Source: Terrabacter aerolatus (GTDB lineage: Bacteria; Actinomycetota; Actinomycetes; Actinomycetales; Dermatophilaceae). From it: a DNA stretch of 64,000 nucleotides. A model generated the notes under the pieces. The model did no database searches and was not told the DNA's origin. It saw only the letters and a list, made by a program, of their open reading frames with translations. A program made the position numbers and the translations under genes. Location: contig NZ_BJYX01000015.1 in assembly GCF_007991735.1 (NCBI RefSeq), positions 1 to 64,000 on the forward strand, written 5' to 3'. Shown here piece by piece: positions 8,445 through 18,523 of this stretch; position 1 is the first letter of the stretch, and every line of letters starts with the position of its first letter.

Positions 8445-10196
8445 TCAGTCGTTCCCGCCGGAGGAGCCACCCTTGGCGGGGCCGCCCACGACGAGCACGA
8501 CGACGCCGTCCGGGGTCGGGTTGCCGGCGGTCGGCCAGGTCGACAGCACCTGACCCTCCTTGCCCGCGGCTGGGATCGTCACCTTGGTGACCCGGACGTC
8601 TCCCGCGCCGAGACGGTCGGTCGCGTCCTTGACCGTGGCGCCGACGAGGCCGTCGGGAACCGCGAACGAGGAGTTGACCTTGTCAGGGGCGTGCCCGCGG
8701 CTCACGACGAGGGCCACGGTCTGGCCCTTCGTCATCGGCTGACCCGCCGCGGGGAAGGAGCCCATGACGGACCCGTCCGGCTGGCTCGAGCGCACGAGCA
8801 CCCACCGCACGTCGACGCCCATGCCGATGAGCTGCTGGACCGCGGCGTCGCGCTGCTGGCCGACGAGGTCCGCCGGGACGGTGCCGTTGTCGGCGGGGGG
8901 CGCGGTCGTCGGGGGCGTCGGGGAGCCCGACGGGGTGGAGGGGGAGCTCGCGGCCGGGCGCGGCGCGGCGGCCGGGGGCGTCGCCGGGTCCGAACCCGAC
9001 AGCAGCACGTAGGCCAGGACTGCCAGGAGCGCGACGACGGCGGCGCCGAGGACCCAGACCGTGCGTGAGGGGCCGGAGCGTGCCGGGCGCTGGTCCTGCG
9101 AGGTGTCAGCGGTGCTTTCGGCCGGGCCGACGGGACGTGCGGAGGAGACCGCGGGCATCATCGCGGTGCTCGTGGCCGGGTCGTTCGCGGGATCGGCCAC
9201 CGCTGCCGATCCGGAGGCGGCCTCTGCACCGGATGCAGGGAACCGCGCCGTGCTGGCCGCGGCGACGGACGCCGCACCGGCAGCAGCACCCGACGCCGCT
9301 CCAGCCGCGACGTCGAGGACGGCGGTCGCCTCGCCCGAGGGGAGGGCCCGCGTCGCGGCGTCGGCGAGCGCCTCGTGGCCGCGCAGGGCAGCGGCCATCG
9401 CGTCGGCATCGGGGTAGCGGTCGGACGGCGACTTGGCGGTGGCCCGGACCACGACGTCGTCGAGGTTGGCGGGCAGGTCGGCCACCCGCGAGCTCGGCAG
9501 CGGCACCGGCTCGTCGAGGTGGCGCAGCGCCACGGCGACCGGGGTGTCGCCCTCGAACGGGACGGCGCCGGTCAGCATCTGGAAGAGCAGGATGCCGAGC
9601 GAGTAGAGGTCGGACGACGGGGTCGTGGCCTCGCCGCGCGCCTGCTCCGGGGCGACGTAGGCCGCGGTCCCCATGACCGTGCCGGTGTCGGTGATCGAGG
9701 CCTGCCCCAGCGCCCGGGCGATGCCGAAGTCGGTGACCTTGACGGTGCCGTCGGCCCGGACGATGACGTTGCCCGGCTTGACGTCCCGGTGCACGACCCC
9801 GGCCCGGTGGGCCACCGCGAGAGCGGCACAGACCTGCTCGGCCACCCGCACGGCGTCGCTGGGGGTGAGCCGGCCGTGCTCACGGATCAGGTGCGCGAGG
9901 TCCGAGCCCTCCGCATACTCCATGACGATGAAGTGGGACGCGCCGTCGACGCCGTAGTCGTAGACCTGCGCGATGTTCGGGTGGGAGAGCCGGGCGGCCG
10001 TCAGGGCCTCGCGTCGGAACCGCTCCACGAAGTCCGGGGACTCAGCGAACGCGGGCGAGAGCACCTTGACCGCGACCTGCCGGCCGAGCCGGTCGTCCGT
10101 CGCGAGGTAGACCTCACCCATGCCACCGACGGCGATGCGCTCACCCAGCGAGTAGCGCTGCGCGATGCGGACGGAGGGGGTCGAGTCGACGGACAT
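8445..10196 (-). CDS. Membrane Ser/Thr protein kinase with two PASTA domains (PknB-like)
   Basis: 583 aa. The kinase domain occupies about residues 10-275: Gly-rich loop GERIAVGGMGEVY, VAVKVL lysine, HRDVKPGN catalytic loop, DFG at 156-158 and APEQARGE. A low-complexity Ala-rich juxtamembrane linker follows (about 290-375), then a membrane helix (about 379-400), a Pro/Thr/Ser-rich stretch, and two extracytoplasmic PASTA domains (about 440-500 and 510-572). PASTA domains bind muropeptides or lipid II, so it likely reports cell-wall state to cytoplasmic substrates. Two repeats is short compared with four in mycobacterial PknB, and no FtsW/PBP/phosphatase neighbours are present, so this is a solitary accessory kinase. 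Confidence 0.88.
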   Translation of the reverse strand: MSVDSTPSVRIAQRYSLGERIAVGGMGEVYLATDDRLGRQVAVKVLSPAFAESPDFVERFRREALTAARLSHPNIAQVYDYGVDGASHFIVMEYAEGSDLAHLIREHGRLTPSDAVRVAEQVCAALAVAHRAGVVHRDVKPGNVIVRADGTVKVTDFGIARALGQASITDTGTVMGTAAYVAPEQARGEATTPSSDLYSLGILLFQMLTGAVPFEGDTPVAVALRHLDEPVPLPSSRVADLPANLDDVVVRATAKSPSDRYPDADAMAAALRGHEALADAATRALPSGEATAVLDVAAGAASGAAAGAASVAAASTARFPASGAEAASGSAAVADPANDPATSTAMMPAVSSARPVGPAESTADTSQDQRPARSGPSRTVWVLGAAVVALLAVLAYVLLSGSDPATPPAAAPRPAASSPSTPSGSPTPPTTAPPADNGTVPADLVGQQRDAAVQQLIGMGVDVRWVLVRSSQPDGSVMGSFPAAGQPMTKGQTVALVVSRGHAPDKVNSSFAVPDGLVGATVKDATDRLGAGDVRVTKVTIPAAGKEGQVLSTWPTAGNPTPDGVVVLVVGGPAKGGSSGGND

Positions 10197-10204
10197 GGGC
10201 AACG

Positions 10205-10210
10205 AGCCTA
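10205..10210 (-). promoter_or_regulatory. -10 hexamer of the PASTA kinase gene
   Basis: TAGGCT on the minus strand, 8 nt before the ATG. It fits the leaderless pattern seen across the window. Confidence 0.5.
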
Positions 10211-10252
10211 GGGGAACGTGCTGTGGATGGGCCAACCGAGCAGGCCCGCGAC

Positions 10253-10289
10253 GGTCCGCGGTCGCCCCCTGGGGAGGCGACCGCGGACC
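10253..10289 (-). terminator. Terminator hairpin after the small secreted protein gene
   Basis: Perfect 14-bp stem (10253-10266 with 10276-10289) and a 9-nt loop that can itself add CCC/GGG pairs. It begins 5 bp past the stop codon of the secreted protein gene. There is no U-tract, as for the other strong hairpins here. Confidence 0.65.
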
Positions 10290-10294
10290 TCACG

Positions 10295-10819
10295 TCACGA
10301 GACGAGCGCGTACATGAAGTAGCGGTCCGCGGTGGACTTGACGGGCGCCGTGACGGTGGAGCTGTAGACCACGACGCTGCTGCACGTCGAGGTGTACCGC
10401 TTCTTCGTGACGACGAACTTCTTGGACGCCTTGTACTGCTGGAGACGCTTCGTCTGGCCACTGGGGACGTTGAGCGTGTAGGTGAACGACTGGGTGCCGC
10501 TGTAGCCAGCCCCGACGGTGATGCCGAGCGACGTGCTCGCCTTGGCGAAGACGACGCCGGCCTCCGCGGAGACCGTGGCCGTCATCGAGGCCTGCACGTT
10601 CCAGGTGCGGCCCTTGGTCAGCGACACGGAGCCGGGTCCCTTGACGTAGGAGCTGCTGAGGCTGGTGCGCTTCCACACCGTGGAGACGGAGCTGAAGGTG
10701 TAGTAGGTCTGGCCGGCCTCGGCGCACATGGCGCTGGCGGGTGCGGCGGAGACGACGGCGGTGGCGCCGCTGAGGGCGAGACCGATGGCGGTGGCGGACG
10801 AGAGGAGGCGACGCTTCAC
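10295..10819 (-). CDS. Small secreted protein of unknown function
   Basis: 174 aa. GTG 10819 follows a clear AGGAGA ribosome-binding site. A signal peptide is evident: VKRRLLSS, a hydrophobic core, and cleavage after APASA near residue 30. The mature part is about 145 aa, rich in Ser, Thr, Val and Lys with alternating beta-strand-like segments (STSLGITVGAGYSG, FTYTLNVPSG), and has two Cys (one just after the cleavage site, one in TSTCSSV) that could form a disulfide. I do not recognise the family. The composition suggests a beta-rich extracellular protein. It sits alone between the accBE operon and the kinase gene. Confidence 0.7.
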   Translation of the reverse strand: MKRRLLSSATAIGLALSGATAVVSAAPASAMCAEAGQTYYTFSSVSTVWKRTSLSSSYVKGPGSVSLTKGRTWNVQASMTATVSAEAGVVFAKASTSLGITVGAGYSGTQSFTYTLNVPSGQTKRLQQYKASKKFVVTKKRYTSTCSSVVVYSSTVTAPVKSTADRYFMYALVS

Positions 10820-10878
10820 GGGGTTTCTCCTGGCTTCGACGATGAGGTGCTCGAAACCTAGGGACGTCACGGACAAGC

Positions 10879-10909
10879 CGGATGAGTCGGACTACTCAGT
10901 CCGCATCCG
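10879..10909. terminator. Bulged hairpin between accE and the secreted protein gene
   Basis: CGGATG, a 3-nt bulge, CGGACT, a 4-nt loop, then AGTCCG and CATCCG: two stacked 6-bp stems. It is 46 bp past the accE stop and 60 bp upstream of the secreted protein start. It could terminate accBE or act as an operator for the next gene. Confidence 0.4.
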
Positions 10910-10955
10910 TACCCGCACCCAGATCCACGACTCGCCCGTCCCGGGACGCCTGCCG

Positions 10956-11188
10956 TCAGCGCGGGAGGCCCGTGCTCCGCCAGCCGCCGTGGCGCGCCGA
11001 CGGCCCGACGAGCCGCCAGGACGGGTCGGCCCACGCCGACCGCGCCGGCTCCGCAGCGGCCTCGCCGTCGCCGAGTGCGGACAGCACGACGACGAGCGCG
11101 GCGAGCTCCTCGGCGCTCGGGCCCCCGCTCACCCGGATGGCTGCCGTCGACGAGGACGTCTCGTGGCCCGCGTCCGTGCTCACGGTGC

Positions 11189-11192
<4 letters not shown>
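10956..11192 (-). CDS. accE: Acyl-CoA carboxylase epsilon subunit
   Basis: 78 aa, too short for easy detection. The pattern [22 protein letters not shown] followed by W..P.W and [10 protein letters not shown] is the signature of the actinobacterial epsilon subunit, which bridges alpha and beta subunits and stimulates propionyl/acetyl-CoA carboxylase. GTG 11192 overlaps the stop of the beta subunit gene (GTGA), so the two are translationally coupled; a second GTG at 11183 is possible. Mycobacterial accD5-accE5 has the same arrangement. Confidence 0.85.
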
Positions 11193-12862
<1,670 letters not shown>

Positions 12863-12873
12863 GGTCGGCACTC

Positions 12874-12879
12874 TAGCCT
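12874..12879 (+). promoter_or_regulatory. -10 hexamer of birA (leaderless)
   Basis: TAGCCT, 7 nt before GTG 12887. This spacing matches other leaderless genes here and decides the birA start in favour of 12887 over GTG 12881. Confidence 0.55.
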
Positions 12880-12886
12880 TGTGGAC

Positions 12887-13780
12887 GTGCGCGATTCGCT
12901 CGACATCGAGACTGTGAGTGCGGCCTTGGTCACGTCCGGACGGCCGTGGCGCGGGGTCGAGTTCCACCCTGCCGTCGGGTCGACGAACACCCGCCTGCGT
13001 GAGCTGCTCACGGGCTCGCCCCCGGCGACGTCGGCGTATGCCGTGTCCCCGGGTGACGACGTCCCGGGCCCGTGGTGGGTGGTCCTGACCGACCACCAGA
13101 CCGGAGGGCGCGGGCGACTCGGTCGCGCCTGGACCGTCCCGGACCGCGCCTCGCTCGCGGTGAGCGTCGCCGTGCCCGTCACCGACCCGGCGCAGGCCGG
13201 CTGGATGCCGCTCCTCGCCGGCCTCGCCCTGGCCCGGGCCGTGACCGAGGTGACCGAGGCCGCCGGGCACCGGCTCACCTCCCGGCTCAAGTGGCCCAAC
13301 GACGTGCTCCTCGCCGACGACGGCGACCGCAAGCTGAGCGGCATCCTCTGCGAGCTCGTGGCGTCCGGCGGGCGGCAGGTCGTCGTCGTCGGGACCGGCG
13401 TCAACGTCGACCAGACCCGCGACGAGCTGCCCGTCGAGACGGCGACGTCCCTGGCGCTCGCCGGTGTCCGGGTGCGCCGCGAGGACCTGCTCGTCGCCTA
13501 CCTCGACCACCTCACGGCCGTCCTCGGGGGGGCCGGTGTGACCCGCGCCGACGACACGGGCGCGGTCGGCCGGGAGGCGGTGCGGGCGGCATACCGCTCG
13601 GCCTGCGTCACGCTCGGCCTGCAGGTGCGCGTGCAGCTGCCGGCCGGCGGGGCGGCGGAGGGCACCGCCGTCGCGGTGGACGACGACGGCGGTCTCGTCG
13701 TGCGCACGGCCGGGGGCCTGCGGACCTTCGCCGCCGGAGACGTCGTCCACGTCAGGGCTGCCGCCGGCGGACTGGCATGA
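12887..13780 (+). CDS. birA: Biotin-[acetyl-CoA-carboxylase] ligase
   Basis: 297 aa. Motifs of the BirA catalytic domain are clear: [11 protein letters not shown] near the N-terminus, the biotinyl-AMP loop [27 protein letters not shown] and GTGVNVDQ, followed by a C-terminal SH3-like domain ([28 protein letters not shown]). There is no N-terminal winged helix, so it is a class I ligase without repressor function. It attaches biotin to the carboxylase alpha subunit. The start is GTG 12887, 24 bp from the accB start, so the promoters of the two genes must lie in each other's coding sequence. The adenylate cyclase gene follows 7 bp later. Confidence 0.9.
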   Translation: MRDSLDIETVSAALVTSGRPWRGVEFHPAVGSTNTRLRELLTGSPPATSAYAVSPGDDVPGPWWVVLTDHQTGGRGRLGRAWTVPDRASLAVSVAVPVTDPAQAGWMPLLAGLALARAVTEVTEAAGHRLTSRLKWPNDVLLADDGDRKLSGILCELVASGGRQVVVVGTGVNVDQTRDELPVETATSLALAGVRVRREDLLVAYLDHLTAVLGGAGVTRADDTGAVGREAVRAAYRSACVTLGLQVRVQLPAGGAAEGTAVAVDDDGGLVVRTAGGLRTFAAGDVVHVRAAAGGLA

Positions 13781-13787
13781 TCGGCCC

Positions 13788-14993
13788 ATGACCGAGCCGG
13801 GGACGCCACGGGACGACCAGCCGGTGGTCCCGCCGACGGTGCAGCCGGTGCTCCCCCCGGCGGGGGAGCCGGGCCCACGGGCGAACGAGGACTACACCGA
13901 ACGGCTGCTCGGCCGTCCGCTCGACCTGCGCCGACGTGACGTCAGCCGCGGCGCCGAGGTGTCGCTGCTGTCGGCGCGCAAGTTCTGGCACGCCCTGGGC
14001 TTCCCCGTCGTCGACACGGACGACGAGCTGTTCACCGAGGCCGACCAGAGGGCGCTGGCGGCGGTCGCCGGCATCGTGCGGGACGGCCTGCTCGACGAGC
14101 AGACGGCGCTCGCCATGACCCGGGCCTTCGCCCGGTCGGCCGACCGTCTCGCCGGCTGGCAGTCGCAGCTCATCGCGGAGGCCGTCGAGACCCACATGAC
14201 GGCCGCCCTGGAGGACACCGGCGACGACGAGCACGAGTCGCGCTCGGTGCCGGGCATCGAGACCGCCACCGAGACGGCGAAGCGCCTCGCGGTGCTCACG
14301 GACCGCCTCGAGCCGCTCCTCGTCTACGCCTGGCGCCGTCACCTCTCGGCGACGGTGGCGCGCATGCTCGCCGACGCCGACCCCGAGTCGTACGGCATGA
14401 CGAAGATGCGGTCGGTCGGCTTCGCGGACCTCGTCAACTTCACCGCCCTGGTGCGGCGCCTGTCCGAGCGCGACCTCGCGCGGCTCGTGTCGCGCTTCGA
14501 GGCGCTCTCGGCCGACGTCATCACGGCCCACGGCGGTCGCCTCATCAAGACCGTCGGCGACGAGGTCCTCTTCACGACGGTGGGGGCGGCCCCGGCGGCC
14601 GCCATCGCGCTCGACCTCGTCGAGACGATGACCGACGACGACGTCCTGCCCGACGTGCGCTGCGGCATGGCCCGCGGACCCATCATCAGCCGTCTCGGTG
14701 ACGTCTTCGGAACCACCGTCAACCGGGCCTCCCGCCTGACCGCCGTCGCCCAGGCGGGGAGCGTGCTCGTCGACGCGACGATGGCGCGCGAGCTCGCCAG
14801 CCTGTCCGGCTTCGAGCTGACCGGCCAGCGCCGGCGGATCCTGCGCGGCGTCGGACCCGTCACGCCCTCGCTCCTGCGCCGCGCGACGTCGGCCGGACGC
14901 CGCTCCGTCTCGGGGGCTCCAGTCCCCGAGAGCACTGAACCCACGTCACCCACCGCACCGACCCACCGAGCAGGCGCGCGCCCCGACGCGTGA
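13788..14993 (+). CDS. cya: Class III adenylate cyclase with N-terminal regulatory domain
   Basis: 401 aa. The C-terminal catalytic domain (about residues 205-375) keeps the full set of residues: metal-binding Asp214 (GFADLVNFT) and Asp258 (KTVGDEVLF), adenine-specifying Lys254 and Asp305 (RLGDVFG), and transition-state Asn312 and Arg316 (TVNRASRL). The N-terminal 200 residues are helical and resemble the pH-sensing/autoinhibitory domain of Rv1264-type soluble cyclases. It would make cAMP from ATP as a homodimer with two active sites. In Streptomyces coelicolor, as recalled, cya also lies next to birA, so the linkage is old. The tail after 375 is low-complexity Ser/Thr/Pro. Confidence 0.88.
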   Translation: MTEPGTPRDDQPVVPPTVQPVLPPAGEPGPRANEDYTERLLGRPLDLRRRDVSRGAEVSLLSARKFWHALGFPVVDTDDELFTEADQRALAAVAGIVRDGLLDEQTALAMTRAFARSADRLAGWQSQLIAEAVETHMTAALEDTGDDEHESRSVPGIETATETAKRLAVLTDRLEPLLVYAWRRHLSATVARMLADADPESYGMTKMRSVGFADLVNFTALVRRLSERDLARLVSRFEALSADVITAHGGRLIKTVGDEVLFTTVGAAPAAAIALDLVETMTDDDVLPDVRCGMARGPIISRLGDVFGTTVNRASRLTAVAQAGSVLVDATMARELASLSGFELTGQRRRILRGVGPVTPSLLRRATSAGRRSVSGAPVPESTEPTSPTAPTHRAGARPDA

Positions 14994-15013
14994 GCCTCGA
15001 AGGAGACCGACGT

Positions 15014-15859
15014 ATGCCGTCAACGCCGACCGCACCCGACGCCACCTCGAGCGAGGGGCCGGGTGAGCCCGTCCTCGTCCGCGTCGAGCGCTTCGACGAC
15101 CCGGCGCTGGCCCACGTCGCCGAGATCGTCCTCGACCGGCCCGAGGCGATGAACGCCGTGTCGACGGCGATGGCGCGAGCCATCGCCGCGGCGGCGGCGC
15201 GGGTGGCCGCCGACGACTCGGTGCGGTGCGTCGTCCTCAGCTCGAGCCACGAGAAGGCCTTCTGCGTCGGCGCCGACCTCAAGGAGCGCAACGGGTTCAC
15301 GGACGCCGACCTCATGGAGCAGCGTCCGGTGGCCCGGGCGGCCTACGGCGGCGTGCTGGACCTGCCCGTGCCGGCGATCGCGGCGGTCGACGGCTTCGCC
15401 CTCGGCGGCGGCTTCGAGCTGGCCCTGTCGTGCGACGTCGTCGTCGCCGGCGACGGCGCCGTGGTGGGGCTGCCCGAGGTCAGCGTCGGCGTCATCCCCG
15501 GAGGGGGTGGCACCCAGCTGCTCGTGCGACGGGTCGGGTGGTCCCGGGCGGCCCGCGCCATCTTCAGCGCCGCGCGTCTGACGGCCGGCGAGGCCCTGGA
15601 GCTCGGGGCCGTCGACGAGGTCGTGCCTGCGGGCACGGCCCGCGAGGCGGCGCTCGAGCTGGCCCGGACCGTCGCCGCCCACTCGCCCGTGGGGCTGCGC
15701 AACGCCAAGCGCGCCATGCGGCTCGGGTCCGACGTCGGGCTCGACGCCGGCCTCGAGATCGAGGACGCGTGCTGGCGCGCCACGGCCTTCTCCGGCGACC
15801 GGCGCGAGGGCGTCGCGGCCTTCGCCGAGAAGCGCCGGCCGGTCTGGCCGGGCCGCTGA
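15014..15859 (+). CDS. Enoyl-CoA hydratase/isomerase
   Basis: 281 aa crotonase-fold protein. Oxyanion-hole segments SSSHEKAFCVGADLKE and DGFALGGGFELALSCD are present, along with both catalytic glutamates (GGGFEL and LPEVSVGVIPGGGGTQ). It hydrates 2-enoyl-CoAs in beta-oxidation or branched-chain amino acid breakdown. ATG 15014 is chosen because AAGGAGA lies 8 nt upstream; a GTG at 14990 overlapping the cyclase stop is the alternative. Its position after the cyclase suggests co-transcription, though the functional link is not obvious. Confidence 0.88.
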   Translation: MPSTPTAPDATSSEGPGEPVLVRVERFDDPALAHVAEIVLDRPEAMNAVSTAMARAIAAAAARVAADDSVRCVVLSSSHEKAFCVGADLKERNGFTDADLMEQRPVARAAYGGVLDLPVPAIAAVDGFALGGGFELALSCDVVVAGDGAVVGLPEVSVGVIPGGGGTQLLVRRVGWSRAARAIFSAARLTAGEALELGAVDEVVPAGTAREAALELARTVAAHSPVGLRNAKRAMRLGSDVGLDAGLEIEDACWRATAFSGDRREGVAAFAEKRRPVWPGR

Positions 15860-15947
15860 GCCGCGCCGACGGCCCTCGCCGCGGTCGCGCCGATGGGCCG
15901 CCTCGACGGGCGGCGGTGCGTCAGGGTGCAATCCGGGCCGATGTGGA

Positions 15948-15953
15948 TAGGCT
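15948..15953 (+). promoter_or_regulatory. Candidate -10 of the two-component operon
   Basis: TAGGCT in the 142-bp gap before the response regulator, 48 nt upstream of its ATG. The gap holds no other clear feature. Confidence 0.35.
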
Positions 15954-16001
15954 CACGACCGTCGGTGCGCCCACGGACCGGCAGATCTTGAGGACGGTGA
16001 C

Positions 16002-16679
16002 ATGACCCGAGTGCTCCTGGCGGAGGACGACCCAGCCATCTCCGAACCGCTGGCCCGTGCCCTGCGGCGAGAGGGCTACGACGTCGACGTGCGCGAGGAC
16101 GGTCTGGCGGCCCTCGACGGTGCCAAGGAGAACCCCGACCTGGTCCTCCTCGACCTCGGCCTGCCCAAGATCGACGGGCTCGAGGTGTGCCGCCGCATCC
16201 GGGCCGAGGGCCGCGCCATCCCGGTGCTCATCCTCACGGCGCGGGCCGACGAGGTCGACACCGTCGTGGGCCTCGACGCCGGCGCCGACGACTACGTCAC
16301 CAAGCCGTTCCGGCTCGCCGAGCTCCTCGCCCGCGTCCGGGCGCTGCTGCGGCGCACGCCCAACGAGGTCGTCGCGTCGGGCGAGCTGGTCCGCATCGAC
16401 TCCGACGGCCGACGCGCCTGGTTCAAGGGCGAGGAACTGCAGCTGACCGCCAAGGAGTTCGACCTGCTCCGGGTCCTCGTGCGCGAGCAGGGCAAGGTCG
16501 TCTCGCGCGAGCAGCTGATGCGCGAGATCTGGGACACCGCGTGGTTCGGGTCGACCAAGACCCTGGACATGCACATCTCGGTGCTGCGCCGGAAGCTCGG
16601 CGACGACGCGACGTCCCCGCAGTACATCGCCACCGTCCGGGGCGTCGGGTTCCGCTTCGAGCGACCTCAGGCGGAGTGA
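16002..16679 (+). CDS. OmpR/PhoB-family response regulator
   Basis: 225 aa. The receiver domain (1-115) has the acidic pair EDD (8-10), phosphoacceptor Asp51 (LVLLDLGLP), Thr79 (LTAR) and Lys101 (TKPF). The C-terminal winged helix (about 125-222) carries ELQLTAKEFDLLRVLVREQGKVVSREQLM and the TKTLDMHISVLRRKLGDD recognition segment. It should bind DNA once phosphorylated by the histidine kinase encoded immediately downstream with a GTGA overlap. The signal and regulon are not evident from the sequence. Confidence 0.9.
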   Translation: MTRVLLAEDDPAISEPLARALRREGYDVDVREDGLAALDGAKENPDLVLLDLGLPKIDGLEVCRRIRAEGRAIPVLILTARADEVDTVVGLDAGADDYVTKPFRLAELLARVRALLRRTPNEVVASGELVRIDSDGRRAWFKGEELQLTAKEFDLLRVLVREQGKVVSREQLMREIWDTAWFGSTKTLDMHISVLRRKLGDDATSPQYIATVRGVGFRFERPQAE

Positions 16680-17710
16680 CCGTGCGCCGGGTGCTCGATC
16701 GGATGGCCCTCGTCGCGGCAGTCGTCTGCGCCGGGTTGTTCGTCCTGCTCTCGACGGCCGTCGTCGGCTGGGCCGTGACGCAGCGCCCCGGTGCGGTCAC
16801 GGTCTGGATCGCCTCGGAGCCCGCCGTCGGTGTCGGACGGTTCGGCGTCGTCATGCTCGTGCTCGGGGCTCTCAGCGGCGCCGCCGCCTACCTCGTCACG
16901 CAGCGGGACCGTGCACACGTCGAGCAGTCCTCGCGCGAGCTCGTCCACCTCGCCGACCGCTTCGCCGCGGGCGAGGCCCGCCTCGTCCCCGTGCACTCCG
17001 ACATCGACGAGATCGACCACGTGTCGGGGGTGATGAACCGCCGCGCCCACGACATGACGAAGTCGCTGGCCGCCGAGCGTGACTTCGCCGCCGATGCCTC
17101 GCACCAGCTGCGCACGCCTCTGACCGCCCTGCTCATGCGCCTCGAGGAGATCTCCGAGACGGACGACGCCGAGGTGGTCAAGGAGGAGGCCACCATCGCC
17201 ATCGCGCAGGTCGAGCGCCTCACCCGGGTCGTCGACGACCTCCTCGGTCGCACCCGCGGGTCCGGCGGCCCGTCGCCCGCGGTGTCGCTCGACTCGGTCA
17301 TCGCCGCGCTGCAGCGTGAGTGGCAGCCGGCGTTCGAGCAGGCTCGCCGCTCGGTGCGGGTGCGCGGGGAGCGGGGGCTCTTCGTCCGCTCGACGCCGGT
17401 CGCGCTCTCGCAGGTGCTCTCCACCCTCCTGGAGAACTCCCTCGTGCACGGTCGCGGGACCGTCGACGTGCACGCGCGGCGCTCGGGGCCCTCGGTCATC
17501 GTCGAGGTGAGCGACCAGGGGGACGGCGTGCCCGCCGCCATGGCGCCACACATCTTCGAGCGCTCGGTGAGCAGCGGCGCCGGTGGCAGCACCGGTCTGG
17601 GCCTCGCGCTCGCGCGCGACCTCGCCGAGTCCAACGGCGGACGCCTCGACCTCGTGCAGGCCCAGCCCGCCCGGTTCGCCCTCTTCCTCTCCGAGGCCGA
17701 GACCGACTGA
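16676..17710 (+). CDS. Sensor histidine kinase
   Basis: 344 aa. Two membrane helices (about 10-33 and 55-75) frame a very short extracytoplasmic loop of about 20 residues, so it probably senses an intramembrane or envelope signal, not a soluble ligand. A HAMP-like linker follows (about 76-130), then the dimerisation/phosphoacceptor helix with His143 (ADASHQLRTPLTALL) and an ATPase domain with LLENSLVHG (N box), VSDQGDGVP and STGLGLALARDLAESNGG. The GTG overlaps the regulator stop by GTGA; a GTG at 16682 is an alternative start. Confidence 0.88.
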   Translation: MTVRRVLDRMALVAAVVCAGLFVLLSTAVVGWAVTQRPGAVTVWIASEPAVGVGRFGVVMLVLGALSGAAAYLVTQRDRAHVEQSSRELVHLADRFAAGEARLVPVHSDIDEIDHVSGVMNRRAHDMTKSLAAERDFAADASHQLRTPLTALLMRLEEISETDDAEVVKEEATIAIAQVERLTRVVDDLLGRTRGSGGPSPAVSLDSVIAALQREWQPAFEQARRSVRVRGERGLFVRSTPVALSQVLSTLLENSLVHGRGTVDVHARRSGPSVIVEVSDQGDGVPAAMAPHIFERSVSSGAGGSTGLGLALARDLAESNGGRLDLVQAQPARFALFLSEAETD

Positions 17711-17821
17711 GCCCTCGGCGACCTCGGCGACCTCGGCGATCCCGGCCGTCCGCCGGCCGGTCGGCGAAACACGCGGAGGTCGCTGTCATGCAAGCGTCAG
17801 AAGACTCACGGTCGCGCGGGG

Positions 17822-17827
17822 TAGGGT
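17822..17827 (+). promoter_or_regulatory. -10 hexamer of gtrA-1 (leaderless)
   Basis: TAGGGT, 6 nt before GTG 17834. The gap in front of it (17711-17821) also holds a short tandem repeat of CTCGGCGAC just after the kinase stop. Confidence 0.5.
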
Positions 17828-17833
17828 GCGCGC

Positions 17834-18496
17834 GTGAGGCGCCTGCATGAGTTCCTGTTCGTGCGCCACCGGCACAACTGGCTGCTGCTGCTCCGGTTCG
17901 CGGTGGTGGGCGTCTCGGGCGTGCTCGTCAACCTGGTGACGCTCATCGTGGTCAAGAAGCTCGGACCCAGCTTCAACGAGGCCATCGTCCCGGTGCCGGG
18001 CACCGCGTTCAACGTGCGCTGGTACCACGTCTACTCGACGATCGCCTTCCTCGTGGCGAACCTCTGGAACTTCCAGCTCAACCGGACGTGGACCTTCCGG
18101 ACGAGCAAGCACGCGCGCTGGTGGCACGAGTACTGGCCCTTCCTGGCGGTGGGCCTGCTCGGCCAGGTCGTGGGCCTCGTGCTGCTGACCCTCCTCATGC
18201 ACCTCGACTCGCCGATCCACCTCTCTCCCACGGTGTTCGACGACTCGACCGGCTTCCGCACCCGGCTCTACTGGGCGCAGCTGATCGTCATCGCCGTCGT
18301 CACCCCGGTCTCCTTCGTGCTCAACAAGATGTGGACGTTCGCGGCTGTGCGCACCCACCACCCGGACCTCGCCGACCCCAGCCACGTCGCGGCCGTGCTC
18401 ACCGACGACGGAGGCGACGACGGCGACGACGGCCGGGGAGCGGGCGGCCGCGAGCCAGGTCGGACGCCCGTCGTCCCGGGGCGCCACGACCGGTAG
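17834..18496 (+). CDS. GtrA-family membrane protein
   Basis: 220 aa with four membrane segments in the GtrA arrangement (RFAVVGVSGVLVNLVTLIVV, FLVANLWNFQLNRTWTF, the GLLGQVVGLVLLTLL region, LIVIAVVTPVSFVLNKMWTF); the two N..W.F repeats (NFQLNRTWTF and NKMWTF) are hallmarks of the family. GtrA proteins are thought to flip or present polyprenyl-linked sugars. The Asp/Gly-rich C-terminal tail (about 180-220) is low complexity. It precedes purK, as Rv3277 does in mycobacteria (from memory), so it belongs to the ancestral backbone and not to the glycan island downstream. Confidence 0.85.
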   Translation: MRRLHEFLFVRHRHNWLLLLRFAVVGVSGVLVNLVTLIVVKKLGPSFNEAIVPVPGTAFNVRWYHVYSTIAFLVANLWNFQLNRTWTFRTSKHARWWHEYWPFLAVGLLGQVVGLVLLTLLMHLDSPIHLSPTVFDDSTGFRTRLYWAQLIVIAVVTPVSFVLNKMWTFAAVRTHHPDLADPSHVAAVLTDDGGDDGDDGRGAGGREPGRTPVVPGRHDR

Positions 18497-18509
18497 AGCC
18501 GGCTCCGAC

Positions 18510-18515
18510 TACGCT
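18510..18515 (+). promoter_or_regulatory. -10 hexamer of purK
   Basis: TACGCT, 8 nt before GTG 18524, consistent with a leaderless or very short leader transcript. It selects GTG 18524 over the in-frame TTG at 18515, which lies inside the hexamer. Confidence 0.5.
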
Positions 18516-18523
18516 TGGGCGGC

